A DNA stretch of 64,000 nt. Origin: UBA7672 sp963718145 (GTDB taxonomy: Bacteria > Pseudomonadota > Alphaproteobacteria > Caulobacterales > Hyphomonadaceae). This document shows positions 9,156-17,932 of the stretch, piece by piece (position 1 is the stretch's first letter; every line of letters begins with the position of its first letter). A model generated the notes under the pieces. That model was not told the DNA's origin, did not search any database, and saw nothing but the letters and a program-made list of their open reading frames with translations. Position numbers and translations under genes: made by a program. The stretch lies in contig CAVQYJ010000020.1 in NCBI GenBank assembly GCA_963718145.1, positions 558,001 to 622,000 on the forward strand. Reading direction: 5' to 3'.

Positions 9156-9623
9156 ATGAGCAAGGCCTTCACCCGCGAGGACGACAGCGATGGCGCAACG
9201 GAATTGCCCGAGCGCATCATCTCGCCGCACCCAAACCTGGTGACGCCCGAAGGCCGCGCCCGGATCGATGCGCAGATTGCGGATGCGGGCCGGCGCCAGG
9301 CAGAGGCGGTCGTGTCGGGCGACAAGGACGTCGCCGTTCGCGCCGCACGCGACCTACGCTACTGGCGGCAGCGCAGCTCCACGGCTCAGGTGCAGCCCCA
9401 GCCGCCTGGCGCGGACGAGGTCGCGTTCGGATCGACGGTCGAGCTGGTGCTGGCGGATGGCCGGCGCGTGAATTGGCGAATCGTCGGCGAGGACGAGGCC
9501 GATCCGGCGACGGGCACGCTCTCGCACGCCTCGCCGCTGGCGCGCGCCCTGATGGGGCAAGGCGTTGGCGACAGCGTCAGCGCCGGTGCGACCGAAGCCG
9601 CGATCGTCGCGATACGCGTCTAG
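9156..9623 (+). CDS. GreA/GreB-family transcription elongation factor-like protein
   Basis: A 155-residue protein. It starts MSKAFTRED, the typical GreB-family beginning, and ends with the FKBP-like C-terminal domain of Gre factors (GSTVELVLADG ... VGEDEADPATGTLSHASPLARALMGQGVGD). These proteins bind RNA polymerase and promote cleavage of backtracked RNA. The coiled coil (residues about 30-75) is short, and acidic tip residues are not obvious, so an anti-cleavage or other polymerase-binding role is also possible. The start at 9156 is chosen over the longer frame on the conserved MSKAFTRE. Its end overlaps the next, convergent gene by 4 bp. Confidence 0.85.
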   Translation: MSKAFTREDDSDGATELPERIISPHPNLVTPEGRARIDAQIADAGRRQAEAVVSGDKDVAVRAARDLRYWRQRSSTAQVQPQPPGADEVAFGSTVELVLADGRRVNWRIVGEDEADPATGTLSHASPLARALMGQGVGDSVSAGATEAAIVAIRV

Positions 9624-10093
9624 GTTTGGTTGCTTTTCATCGCCTTGAAGAACTCGGCCTCGCCGGGACCTTCGCCGGTTCGCTCCCCTGGCGCGTCCGC
9701 GCAGAACTCGACCCAGGAGATTTTCGATTCCATCCCGTACTGAAGTTCCACGCTGGCCAGTTCAGGGTCGTCCATCGATCCGATCGTGACGTAGATGCGC
9801 GCCTCGGGCTGGTTGTAGGCGAAGGTCAGAGGCGTGCCGCAGTCGCGGCAGAAGCCGCGCATGGCGAGGTTGGACGAGGCGAAAAAGGCCGGCTCGCCCC
9901 GCGTCCATTCCAGGCTTGCCTTTGGGCAGCCGGCGAGGGCCGCGAACAGCCCGCCAGTCGCCTTCTGGCACATGCGGCAGTGGCAGACATGGGGCTTTTC
10001 GACCTGCGCAACGTGCATGGCGTAGCGCACCGCGCCGCACTGGCAGCCGCCGGTGATCGGGGAGGTGATGGTGGAAGAGGGGGCGCCAAGCAT
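9620..10093 (-). CDS. GFA-family (glutathione-dependent formaldehyde-activating enzyme-like) zinc protein
   Basis: A 157-residue protein with the GFA/Mss4 zinc fold: GGCQCGAVRY, then CHCRMCQKATGG, and RGFCRDCGTPLTF, giving the expected seven zinc-coordinating cysteines at two sites. Founding members were proposed to speed formation of S-hydroxymethylglutathione, but most family members have no proven activity. AAGGAT lies upstream of the ATG at 10093, which supports that start rather than the 18-residue longer frame. Confidence 0.9.
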   Translation of the reverse strand: MLGAPSSTITSPITGGCQCGAVRYAMHVAQVEKPHVCHCRMCQKATGGLFAALAGCPKASLEWTRGEPAFFASSNLAMRGFCRDCGTPLTFAYNQPEARIYVTIGSMDDPELASVELQYGMESKISWVEFCADAPGERTGEGPGEAEFFKAMKSNQT

Positions 10094-10253
10094 GGACGAT
10101 CCTTCAGATTCAACCCTCAGGTAAGATTGGCGTGGGAAATTTACCATGGAGAAAAGCGCCCGTCCGCGCCGCCGCCGCGTCGGGGCGCCACTGATTCACG
10201 CTGTTGGCGCTTGGCCCGCCTTGTGCTGGCATGGACGTCGAAGGGACTAGACG

Positions 10254-10613
10254 ATGTTGTTCGGGAAACCCAGGCCCGCGAACTTCACCCGCACGCTGGT
10301 CGGCGAATGGCATGCCGACACGCTCAGCGGGGACGTGAAGGGCCAGATCACGTCGGTCTTCAACACCGACGGCACCTATGTCACGCGCAACCGGATGGAA
10401 ATCCGGGGCGTGCCGACGGATCCCGTGACCCATACCGGCCGCTACCGCGTCGAGGCGGTCGACAAGACCCGATTCCGGCTGTTCACGATCGACGAGAATG
10501 GCGCGCCGGTCTCCAACACCATCCGCACCTTCGTCGATCGCAACACCATGGTGAACGAGGTCGGCCGCATCACCTTCAAGCGCGTCGACCAGGGTCCGCA
10601 GCCGCTTTTCTAG
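10254..10613 (+). CDS. Uncharacterised lipocalin-like small protein
   Basis: A 119-residue protein I do not recognise with certainty. Alternating hydrophobic and polar residues suggest an all-beta fold (VGEWHADT, GQITSVFNTDGTYVTRN, GRYRVEAVDKTRFRL), as in small lipocalin-like domains that begin with a G-x-W motif. There is no signal peptide. It is an isolated plus-strand gene between the GFA gene and a VOC gene 100 bp downstream, and could be co-transcribed with the latter. Confidence 0.7.
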   Translation: MLFGKPRPANFTRTLVGEWHADTLSGDVKGQITSVFNTDGTYVTRNRMEIRGVPTDPVTHTGRYRVEAVDKTRFRLFTIDENGAPVSNTIRTFVDRNTMVNEVGRITFKRVDQGPQPLF

Positions 10614-10713
10614 GCTCTGTTCCGGCCTCTCTTCGCTCTTGTTTCCCGCAGCGGAAACGTGCCTGATGCGCCCCGAACCGGCTCACGAGCCGCCGGACAG
10701 GGGAGAGATATCC

Positions 10714-11181
10714 ATGAAAGCCTTGATGATCGCCGGCCTCGTCGGCCTTGGCCTCGCCATCGCGGCGCCCGCCTCCGCGCAGGAGACCGGGATCGAGGTG
10801 CGCTCGATCCGCGTCCTGGCGGCCGACCCGGAAGCGGCGGCGGCGTTCTATTCCAAAGCCTTCGGCATGTCGGAGACGCGTCGCCCGGTCGACACGGCCG
10901 CCTTCAGGGAGATCGTGCTCAATTCCGGCTCGACGCCCGACAAGGCCAAGGCCTCGAAAGCGACGCCGATCGTCATCGCCACCCGGCGCGCCAACGAGCC
11001 GAAGGCCGGCGGCATGGCCGCGCTCATCCTTGAAGTGCCGGACATGGACAAGGCGATCGAACGCGCAACCGCCGCGGGCGCCAAGCTGATGCGCCCCGTG
11101 GCCAAGTCAGGCGAGGGCCTCTCCTACGCCTTCCTCACCGATCCGGACGGCAACCAGATCGAGCTGTTGCTGAAGCAATAG
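10714..11181 (+). CDS. Secreted VOC (glyoxalase/dioxygenase fold) protein
   Basis: A 155-residue vicinal-oxygen-chelate protein with a Sec signal peptide (MKALMIAGLVGLGLAIAAPASA). Two beta-alpha-beta-beta-beta halves are visible: IRVLAADPEAAAAFYSKAFGM and LEVPDMDKAIERATAAGAKL, ending in FLTDPDGNQIELLLKQ, where the final Glu is the usual metal ligand of glyoxalase I folds. The substrate is unknown; a periplasmic location is unusual for glyoxalases. The start at 10714 is set by the signal peptide and the GGGGAGA sequence before it. Confidence 0.85.
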   Translation: MKALMIAGLVGLGLAIAAPASAQETGIEVRSIRVLAADPEAAAAFYSKAFGMSETRRPVDTAAFREIVLNSGSTPDKAKASKATPIVIATRRANEPKAGGMAALILEVPDMDKAIERATAAGAKLMRPVAKSGEGLSYAFLTDPDGNQIELLLKQ

Positions 11182-11271
11182 GAACCCGAGCGCTTTTCAT
11201 TGGCGCTACCCCGAAATAGCCATGTAAGCTTTTCCGCGAGCGGCAGGTCACATGCCGCGCGGAGGAATGAC

Positions 11272-12985
11272 ATGACCGGACGCAAGACGCGCCATCTCTC
11301 TTTCGGCCTGGCCCTCCTCGCGGCCGCCGCGCTCGTAGGCCTTGCCGCGTGCGCCAGCCTGGGCGGGACGACATCGGCGCCAGACACGGCCATGACCGCC
11401 GGCGGCCCGGTGAAGGCCGTTGAGCGCGCTGCGATGAAATCCTACTTCGCCATTCCCTACGCCGCGCCTCCCCTGGGCGACCTCCGCTGGCGCGCCCCGC
11501 AACCCGCCGCAAGCTGGAGCGTCCCGCTCGCCAATACGAAATCCGCCGCCTCCTGCCTGCAGACCGGCGACAGCCCGTTCCGCGTCAGCGGCGACAGCGA
11601 GGACTGCCTCTATCTCGACGTGCACACGCCCACCGGCTCTGGCCCGTTCCCCGTGATGGTCTGGATCCACGGCGGCGCCTTCAACACCGGCGCAGCCTCC
11701 GTCTATTCCGACCCGACGCCGCTCGTCTCCAGGGGCGTCATCGTCGTCGGCATCAACTATCGTCTCGGCGCCATGGGCTTCCTCGGCCATCCGGCGCTGC
11801 GCGATGCCGATGGCAGTGTCGGCAATTATGGCATCCTGGACCAGCAGGCGGCCCTGCGCTGGGTCCAGTCCAACATCGCGCAGTTTGGCGGCGACCCGAA
11901 GAACGTCACCATCTTCGGCGAGTCGGCCGGCGGCTTCAGCGTGATGACGCACCTTGCATCACCGCTTTCAGCCGGCCTGTTCAGCAAGGCGATCATCCAG
12001 AGCGGCGCCTACGGCGTCACCAGCCAGCTCACACAGGCAGAGCTGGAAAAAAAGAGCATCGCCGTCGCGGAGAAGACAATCCTCACGGCCAGCAACATGC
12101 CGGGCTGCACGATCGATGCAGTCACGGCGGCTTGCCTGCGCGGGCTGTCGGATGCGCTCGTCCGCAACCAGCTCGCCACGGCCTTCGCGGCAAACATCAG
12201 CAACCCCGTACCCTCCATCGACGGCAAGGTGATGCCTGCCACGATCAGGGAGATTTTCGCGGCCGGGCGCAACAACAAGGTCCCCGTCATCAACGGGTCG
12301 AATGAAGATGAGTTTGCGCTGTTCTTCGCGCTGTCCGAACTCGCTGCCCGCACCAAGGCGTCGCCCCCCAATCTCGATCCCGCCGACAAGCGCTACCTCA
12401 TGAAGGCCGCCGCCTATCCGATGACGGTCAACGCGCTTGGCCGCTGGCGGCGGTCTTGGCGTCTCTGGATCGCAACTTGCCGCCACGGACTATCCGCTCG
12501 CCAACTACGGCGCGGACACGGACCTGCAGGCGAGCCTCGCGGCAACGGCGTTGGCGACCGACGCGACCTTTTCCTGCAATGGCCTCAACGTCTCCTCCCG
12601 CATCAAGGCGCAGGGCAGCCCGATATGGATGTACGAATTCCGTGACCAGACCGCGATCCCGCTGGTCGGCATCGTCGATGGCAAATACCCGCTCAGCCTC
12701 AGCCAGGGCGCAGCCCACGCCGCCGAAATCCCCTACGTGTTCAACATGCACGACATGCAGAATGCGGAGCGCTCGGCCCTGCAGACGACCATGTCGCAAT
12801 ACTGGGTCAACTTTGCGCGCAGCGGCAATCCCAACGGAAATGGCGTGCCGAAATGGGGTGATTTCGCCTCCGGCACGGTGCAGGGCCTCGACGTTGCGTC
12901 AGGCGGCGGCGTGGCGCCCATGCCTGCGTCGGCGTTCGCCGCCCAGCACAAATGCGACGGTGTCTGGAAGGGTCTGAAGTTCTAG
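11272..12985 (+). pseudogene. Type-B carboxylesterase lipoprotein, interrupted by a +1 frameshift near 12435
   Basis: A carboxylesterase/lipase family protein of about 570 residues once the frame is restored. The N-terminus is a lipoprotein signal ending LAAC. Family motifs: EDCLYLDV, the oxyanion hole HGGAF, nucleophile elbow FGESAGG, acid in GSNEDEF, and in the second frame the catalytic His in HAAEIPYVFN. The first frame runs to about 12440, then becomes arginine-rich nonsense and stops at 12645; the continuation (SGSQLAATDYPLANYG onward) is one base over. Reading through one extra T in the CTTGG at 12437-12441 joins both parts. GGAGGA precedes the ATG at 11272. Either a true pseudogene or a sequence error; the second is likelier given similar lesions elsewhere in the window. 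Confidence 0.85.
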
Positions 12986-13081
12986 TCCGGGCAATAAGGC
13001 GGGCCCTCCCCATCCGCTGCAACATCGACTATCTAGAGCCCAACCCCGTGTTGCGGCCTCACGTTCGATCAGGAGACTCCC

Positions 13082-14512
13082 ATGCGCGACTACCTGAAAT
13101 TCTACATCAACGGCGCCTGGGTCGATCCCGTCACCCCGCGCACGATGGACGTGATCAACCCGGCGAACGAGGAAGCCTACTGCCGCATCTCCATCGGCTC
13201 GAAGGCCGACGTGGACAAGGCCGTCGCCGCCGCCAAGGCTGCCTTCCCCGCCTTTGCCGCCACCACTCGCGAATACCGCGCCGACCTGCTCGACAGGATC
13301 ATCGCGGTTTACAGCAAGCGTCTCGGCGACATCGCCGGCGCCATCTCCGAGGAAATGGGCGCGCCCGGCTGGCTGGCGCAGGCAGCCCACGCCCCTTCGG
13401 GTCTCGGCCACCTGATGCAGGCCGCCAAATACCTCCGCACCTTCGAGTTCGAGGAGCGCCGCGGCAAGCACCTGATCCGCAAGGAGCCGATCGGCGTCTG
13501 CGGCTTCATCACGCCGTGGAACTGGCCGCAGAACCAGATCGCCTGCAAGGTCGCCCCGGCGCTCGCCGCCGGCTGCACCATGGTGCTGAAGCCCTCCGAG
13601 ATCGCCCCCGTCGACGCCATCATCTTCGCCGAAATCCTTGACGAGGCGGGCGTGCCCAAGGGCGTGTTCAACCTCGTCAACGGCGATGGCCCCGGCGTGG
13701 GCGCCGCGCTGTCGGCTCACCCCGACATCGACATGATGTCCTTCACCGGCTCCACCCGCGCCGGCGTCCTGGTCGCCCAGGCTGCCGCCCCGACGGTCAA
13801 GCGCGTCGCCCAGGAACTCGGCGGCAAGTCCGCCAACATCGTCCTGGATGACGCCGACCTGGCCAAGGCCGTGAAGTCCGGCGTCATGCAGATGATGACC
13901 AACACCGGCCAGAGCTGCAACGCTCCGAGCCGCATGTTCGTGCCGCGCGCCAAGCAGGAAGAGGCGAAGGTGATCGCGAAGGCGACCGCCGAAGCCGTGA
14001 AGGTGCAGGACCCGAAGACCGCCGAGAAGGGCGCCATCGGCCCGGTCGTCTCCGAGGCGCAGTTCAACAAGATCCAGGGCCTCATCAAGAAGGGCATCGA
14101 TGAAGGCGCGACGCTCGTCGTCGGCGGCCTCGGCCGGCCTGAAGGCCTCAACCGCGGCTATTATGTCCGCCCCACCGTCTTCGCCGACGTGCGCAACGAC
14201 ATGACCATCGCGGTCGAGGAAATCTTCGGGCCCGTGCTCTGCATCCTGCCCTACGACACCGAAGAGCAGGCGATCGCCATGGCCAACGACACGGTCTACG
14301 GCCTCTCCGGCTATGTGCAGGGCGACCAGGAACACGCGCAGAAGGTGGCGCGCCAGCTCCGCACCGGCATGGTGCACATCAACGGCGCCGGCTCCGACCA
14401 GACCATGCCCTTCGGCGGCTTCAAGCAGTCGGGCAATGGCCGCGAGTGGGGCGTGGAAGGCATCCACGAATTCCTCGAGACCAAGTCGGTCTTCGGCTTC
14501 GCCACGGCCTAG
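13082..14512 (+). CDS. NAD(P)-dependent aldehyde dehydrogenase
   Basis: A 476-residue ALDH superfamily enzyme oxidising an aldehyde to its acid. Conserved elements: TPWNWPQNQIACKVAPALAAG with the catalytic Asn region, KPSEIAP, FTGSTRAG, the general base Glu in QELGGKSANIV, the nucleophilic Cys in NTGQSCNAPSRM, EEIFGPVLCI and PFGGFKQSGNGRE. Length is standard. AGGAGA lies eight bases before the ATG. The best match type is the broad-specificity group near betaine- or aromatic-aldehyde dehydrogenases; substrate not determinable here. It stands downstream of the esterase, and an ester-to-alcohol-to-acid route is conceivable but speculative. Confidence 0.95.
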   Translation: MRDYLKFYINGAWVDPVTPRTMDVINPANEEAYCRISIGSKADVDKAVAAAKAAFPAFAATTREYRADLLDRIIAVYSKRLGDIAGAISEEMGAPGWLAQAAHAPSGLGHLMQAAKYLRTFEFEERRGKHLIRKEPIGVCGFITPWNWPQNQIACKVAPALAAGCTMVLKPSEIAPVDAIIFAEILDEAGVPKGVFNLVNGDGPGVGAALSAHPDIDMMSFTGSTRAGVLVAQAAAPTVKRVAQELGGKSANIVLDDADLAKAVKSGVMQMMTNTGQSCNAPSRMFVPRAKQEEAKVIAKATAEAVKVQDPKTAEKGAIGPVVSEAQFNKIQGLIKKGIDEGATLVVGGLGRPEGLNRGYYVRPTVFADVRNDMTIAVEEIFGPVLCILPYDTEEQAIAMANDTVYGLSGYVQGDQEHAQKVARQLRTGMVHINGAGSDQTMPFGGFKQSGNGREWGVEGIHEFLETKSVFGFATA

Positions 14513-14695
14513 GGCAGGGTTGAGGCGCCCTGATCCATCGACGCGTCGAAGCTGACCTTCTCCTCAGTCTTCTCAGGGATTTTCTGCGCGCGTCGTGACG
14601 CCGACGGAGCCTGCCCGCGTCCTGCGCGTTCCATTGGCGTTCATCTTCCGCTCCCTATCTAAAGGGTGCAGGACTCCGCTTCGAGGAGACACGAC

Positions 14696-15223
14696 ATGAT
14701 CCGCAAGCTAATCGCCGCCGCCGCTTTCGCCGGCGCTCTGGGCCTTGCCGCATGCGAATCCGGCCCCACGCCCTACCAGCCCGGCGGCGACGGCTCGCGC
14801 GGCTATTCCGAAACGAGGATCGAGAACGACCGTTACCGCATCTCGTTCAAGGGCAATTCGATGACCGGGCGGGAGACGGTCGAGAACTACATGCTCTACC
14901 GGGCGGCGGAGCTGACGTTGCAGAACGGCTACGACACCTTCACCGTCGCCAACCGCGACACCGACAAGCAGAGCCGCACGCAGGAATATGGCGGCATGTA
15001 TATGGGGACATACCTCTCCTACATGTACTACGTGCCGCGTTACGGCTGGGTCGGCGCCTACGAGCCATACTGGACGCCTGCCCGCTACCAGCAGGTGACG
15101 CGCTACGAGGCCTATGCCGAGATCCTGATGGGCCGCGGCGCCAAGGGCGCCGACCCCAACACCTTCGACGCCCGCCAGGTCTCCCAGAACCTCGCCGGTA
15201 CGATCCAGCGCCCGCCGCAATAA
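14696..15223 (+). CDS. CC0125/CC1285-family lipoprotein
   Basis: A 175-residue predicted lipoprotein. The signal MIRKLIAAAAFAGALG ends in the lipobox LAAC (Cys at residue 19). The mature part shows the hallmarks of the family named after Caulobacter CC0125/CC1285: YSETRIENDRYRISFKGNS, then a helix with the ENYMLYRAAELTL pattern and FTVANRDTD, followed by a tyrosine-rich loop (MGTYLSYMYYVPRYGWVG). Function unknown; probably outer-membrane or periplasmic. GAGGAG sits upstream of the ATG at 14696. Confidence 0.88.
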   Translation: MIRKLIAAAAFAGALGLAACESGPTPYQPGGDGSRGYSETRIENDRYRISFKGNSMTGRETVENYMLYRAAELTLQNGYDTFTVANRDTDKQSRTQEYGGMYMGTYLSYMYYVPRYGWVGAYEPYWTPARYQQVTRYEAYAEILMGRGAKGADPNTFDARQVSQNLAGTIQRPPQ

Positions 15224-15346
15224 GCTGGTTCACGGCCGGAATTCCTGTCCAGGGCTGATTTCAAGGCGTTTTCCCGCCTCGCGGGGTCAGCGCGCCTGCG
15301 TCATGTAAACGCCGCCGCAACCTCGTTTGCGTAGGGTCCGCCCTGC

Positions 15347-16312
15347 ATGACGCCGATCGTGTCCATCATCATCCCGACGTTCCGCCGCCCCGAGCGCGCC
15401 GTGGCCGCTGCGCGCTCTGCGCTGGCGCAGCTCGGCCGCGACCCGTTCGAGGTCGTGATGGTCGACAATGATCCCGCCGCTTCGGCGATCGCCGCGCTGC
15501 GCGCTGTGGGACTCGCCGCCGACCATGCCCCCGACGACGCCGTCGTCCTGGTGCACGAGCCGCGTCCCGGCGTCGCCAATGCCCGCAATGCCGGCGTGCG
15601 CGCCGCGCGGGGCGAGTTCATCGCCTTCCTCGACGACGACGAGGCCGCGCCGGAGACATGGCTGTCCGAACTCCTCCGCGTCCAGCGCGCGACGAAGGCC
15701 GACGTCGTGTTCGGCCCCGTGCGCACGCGGCTCGCCGCCGACCCGCGCGACCATCTCGACTATTTCCAGGATTTCTTCGCTCGCGATCCCGGCCACGCCG
15801 AAGGCCTCATCAACCGGTTCTATGGCTGCGGCTGCAGCCTCGTGCGCCGCGCCGCGCTGCCGTCGGCCGAACCGTTCTCCGCTGCGCGCAACGAGATCGG
15901 CGGCGAGGACGATCTCCTGTTCCAGTCGATGCAGGCGTCCGGCGCCGCCTTCGCCTGGGCCCCCGGCGCCGCCGTGTTCGAAACGCCCGAACCCTCGCGC
16001 GTGACGCTGGCCTATACGCTCCGGCGCGCCTTCGCCTACGGGCAGGGGCCCGCCACCAAGGCGTGGTCCGGCGCGCGCAAGGACTATCCCGCGATCGCCT
16101 GGTGGATGGCCGTCGGCCTTGCGCAGGCCGTCGTCTTCGGGGCGGCGGCCCTGGGCGCGTGTCTCGCCAGGACCGAACGCCGCGCCTTCACCTACCGCCG
16201 CTTCGTCGAGGGCGTCGGCAAGCTGCTGTGGTTCCCGGCAATCAAGCCGCGCTTCTACGGCGCCGCCACGCTGCCGAAGGAAGAGCGCGCAGCGGCGGCT
16301 GGGGCGATCTAA
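15347..16312 (+). CDS. Glycosyltransferase family 2
   Basis: A 321-residue GT-A fold glycosyltransferase. It begins VSIIIPTFRRPERA, has the acidic VMVDNDPA strand, the RPGVANARNAGVRAARGEFIAFLDDDEAA stretch with the DxD-like metal site, and the acceptor-side GGEDDLLF motif (ED/D pattern of inverting GT2 enzymes). One hydrophobic segment near residues 255-275 could be a membrane anchor. It likely adds a sugar to a cell-surface glycan or lipid, but no polysaccharide cluster surrounds it. A family repeat copy starts right after its stop. Confidence 0.92.
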   Translation: MTPIVSIIIPTFRRPERAVAAARSALAQLGRDPFEVVMVDNDPAASAIAALRAVGLAADHAPDDAVVLVHEPRPGVANARNAGVRAARGEFIAFLDDDEAAPETWLSELLRVQRATKADVVFGPVRTRLAADPRDHLDYFQDFFARDPGHAEGLINRFYGCGCSLVRRAALPSAEPFSAARNEIGGEDDLLFQSMQASGAAFAWAPGAAVFETPEPSRVTLAYTLRRAFAYGQGPATKAWSGARKDYPAIAWWMAVGLAQAVVFGAAALGACLARTERRAFTYRRFVEGVGKLLWFPAIKPRFYGAATLPKEERAAAAGAI

Positions 16313-16722
16313 CCCCTCCCTTCACCCCACCACCGCTCCTCCCGACGAACGTCGGGATCCAGGGCAGGCCCCAAGGCTTGTTCTGAACTGAAGCTTCAAG
16401 CCCGTAGCACGCTCAACAACGTTCCCCGATCCCGCCTTGCGTCTGGGGTCGAAGCGCAGCGTCGACAGGACGATGATCCAGAGCTACGTATCGCGAATCA
16501 GCGGCGGCGGCGGTCCGACCCCTCCCTTCACCCCACCACCGCTCATCCCGACGAACGTCGGGATCCAGGGCAGGCCTCGAGGCTGGTTCTGACTTGAAGC
16601 TTCAAGCCCGTACCAGGTTCAACAACATTCCTCGATCCCGATCCCAGCCTTCGCCGGGGCATGCTGTCGTCTGGGGTCCAGCTTCGGCAGGGCGATGGTC
16701 CAGATCTACGTCTCGCGGATCA
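16312..16722. repeat. Two imperfect direct copies (about 190-205 bp each, period 206 bp)
   Basis: This gap of about 390 bases holds no gene. The segment starting at 16312 (ACCCCTCCCTTCACCCC) recurs at 16518. Both copies share the self-complementary CCCGACGAACGTCGGGATCC, the run TGAAGCTTCAAGCCCGTA, a GTCTGGGGTC block, and an end reading CTACGTnTCGCGnATCA. The second copy's end is also the 3' end of the frameshifted CDF reading frame. Copies differ by scattered substitutions and a short indel, so the duplication is not recent. The inner palindrome resembles the hairpin repeats common in alphaproteobacterial intergenic DNA. Confidence 0.85.
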
Positions 16723-17680
16723 CCCGCAATCCGCCCCGGCGCAGTCGTCCACCTCGATCTCCACCGTCGCATGATCGATGCCGTGCGTCTCGCGCAGCCG
16801 CTGCCTTGATCCGCGCCACCACGCCGGGCCCCGACGCTTCGCCCGCCACCTTCGCATGCAGCGTCATCATCGAGCGCCGCCCGTCCAGCGACCACAGGTG
16901 CGCATGGTGGATGTCGATCACGCCCTCGACATGCTCGCCGAGGTCGCGCGTCACCGCATCGAGATCGACATGGCGCGGGGCGCCTTCGAGCAGGATGTGT
17001 GCGCTCTCGGACGTCACCGACCAGGCCGAGCGCAGGATGATCAGCGCCACGAGGATGGACAGGATCGGGTCGGCCTGCACCCATCCCGTCGCCATGATGA
17101 TCAGCGCCGCGGCAATCGCGGCGATCGATCCGAACAGGTCTCCCGCCACGTGCAGCAGCGCGCCGCGCACATTCAGGTTGTCGCGGTCGGCCCCGTGCAG
17201 CACGGCGAACGATGCGACATTGACGCCCAGTCCCAGCGCCGCAACCCACAACATGGTCACGGGCTCGATCGCATGCGGCGTCATCAGCCGCATGGCGGCT
17301 TCATAGGCGATCCAGATCACGATCAGGAACAGCGTCAGCCCGTTGACGAACGCCGCCAGCACCGGAAAGCGGCGCAGGCCGAATGTCCGCCGCGCATCCG
17401 CCGGCCGGCGCGCCATGCGGAAGCCGATCCACGCCAGCGCCAGCGATCCGAAATCCGACAGCATGTGTCCGGCGTCGGCGATCAGCGCCAGCGACCCGGC
17501 GAGGATGCCGCCCGCCAGTTCCACGCCCATGAACCCGCCGGTCAGCAGCGCCGCGATGGCGATGCGCTTCTCGTTCTTCCTGTCTCCGCCATGATCATGC
17601 GAATGCCCGTGCGCGTGATCGTGGCGCGCGATCAGGGGAGTGATCATGCGCATGTCCGTCCGCCGTGTGCGCGTGCTCAT
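16720..17680 (-). pseudogene. CDF-family divalent metal cation transporter, C-terminal frameshift near 16795-16806
   Basis: A cation diffusion facilitator (ZitB/CzcD-like) that exports Zn2+ or similar ions by proton exchange. The N-terminal tail is His-rich (HDHAHGHSHDHGG). Six membrane segments follow, with metal sites LIADAGHMLSDFG in TM2 and LHVAGDLFGS in TM5 (HxxxD each), then a cytoplasmic dimerisation domain (HHAHLWSLDG). Near the end the annotated frame turns into Arg-rich sequence and stops at 16706; removing one base of the CAGCCGCTG at 16795-16803 gives ARLRETHGIDHATVEIEV and a stop at 16720-16722, about 319 residues in total, as expected for the family. Start at 17680 or the internal Met codons shortly after. 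Confidence 0.88.
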
Positions 17681-17730
17681 GGGCCATGACGCGACCTAAG
17701 CCGCAGGCGCGTCAAAAGCAAATGAATACA

Positions 17731-17747
17731 ATGCTATGATATAGCAT
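17731..17747. promoter_or_regulatory. Candidate operator: perfect 7-bp inverted repeat upstream of the CDF gene
   Basis: ATGCTAT-GAT-ATAGCAT, a perfect dyad in an AT-rich stretch, lies about 50 bases upstream of the CDF transporter start. The position and AT-rich 7-3-7 form are compatible with a dimeric repressor site, for example a metal sensor, but no regulator gene is adjacent and the site has not been compared with known motifs. Confidence 0.4.
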
Positions 17748-17932
17748 ACCAATGCCCCGAACCTGCCTTCCCCTTGGCCCGGTGCGAAGGGGTTGTGACA
17801 CTAGGCGGCCCGCTGTGTTTTGCTTCGCAAACCTGGCGCACTTCGCACAGGGATCACGCCATTTGTCACCAAGGCATGACGGTATGGGATGGTGGGAGAT
17901 GAAGCCCCACCATTTGATACGTGCACGCGCCG

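Noticed and set aside
12899..14467. 522-codon minus-strand frame opposite aldehyde dehydrogenase
   Set aside because: Asp/Gly/Ala/His-rich mirror of the well-conserved ALDH frame.
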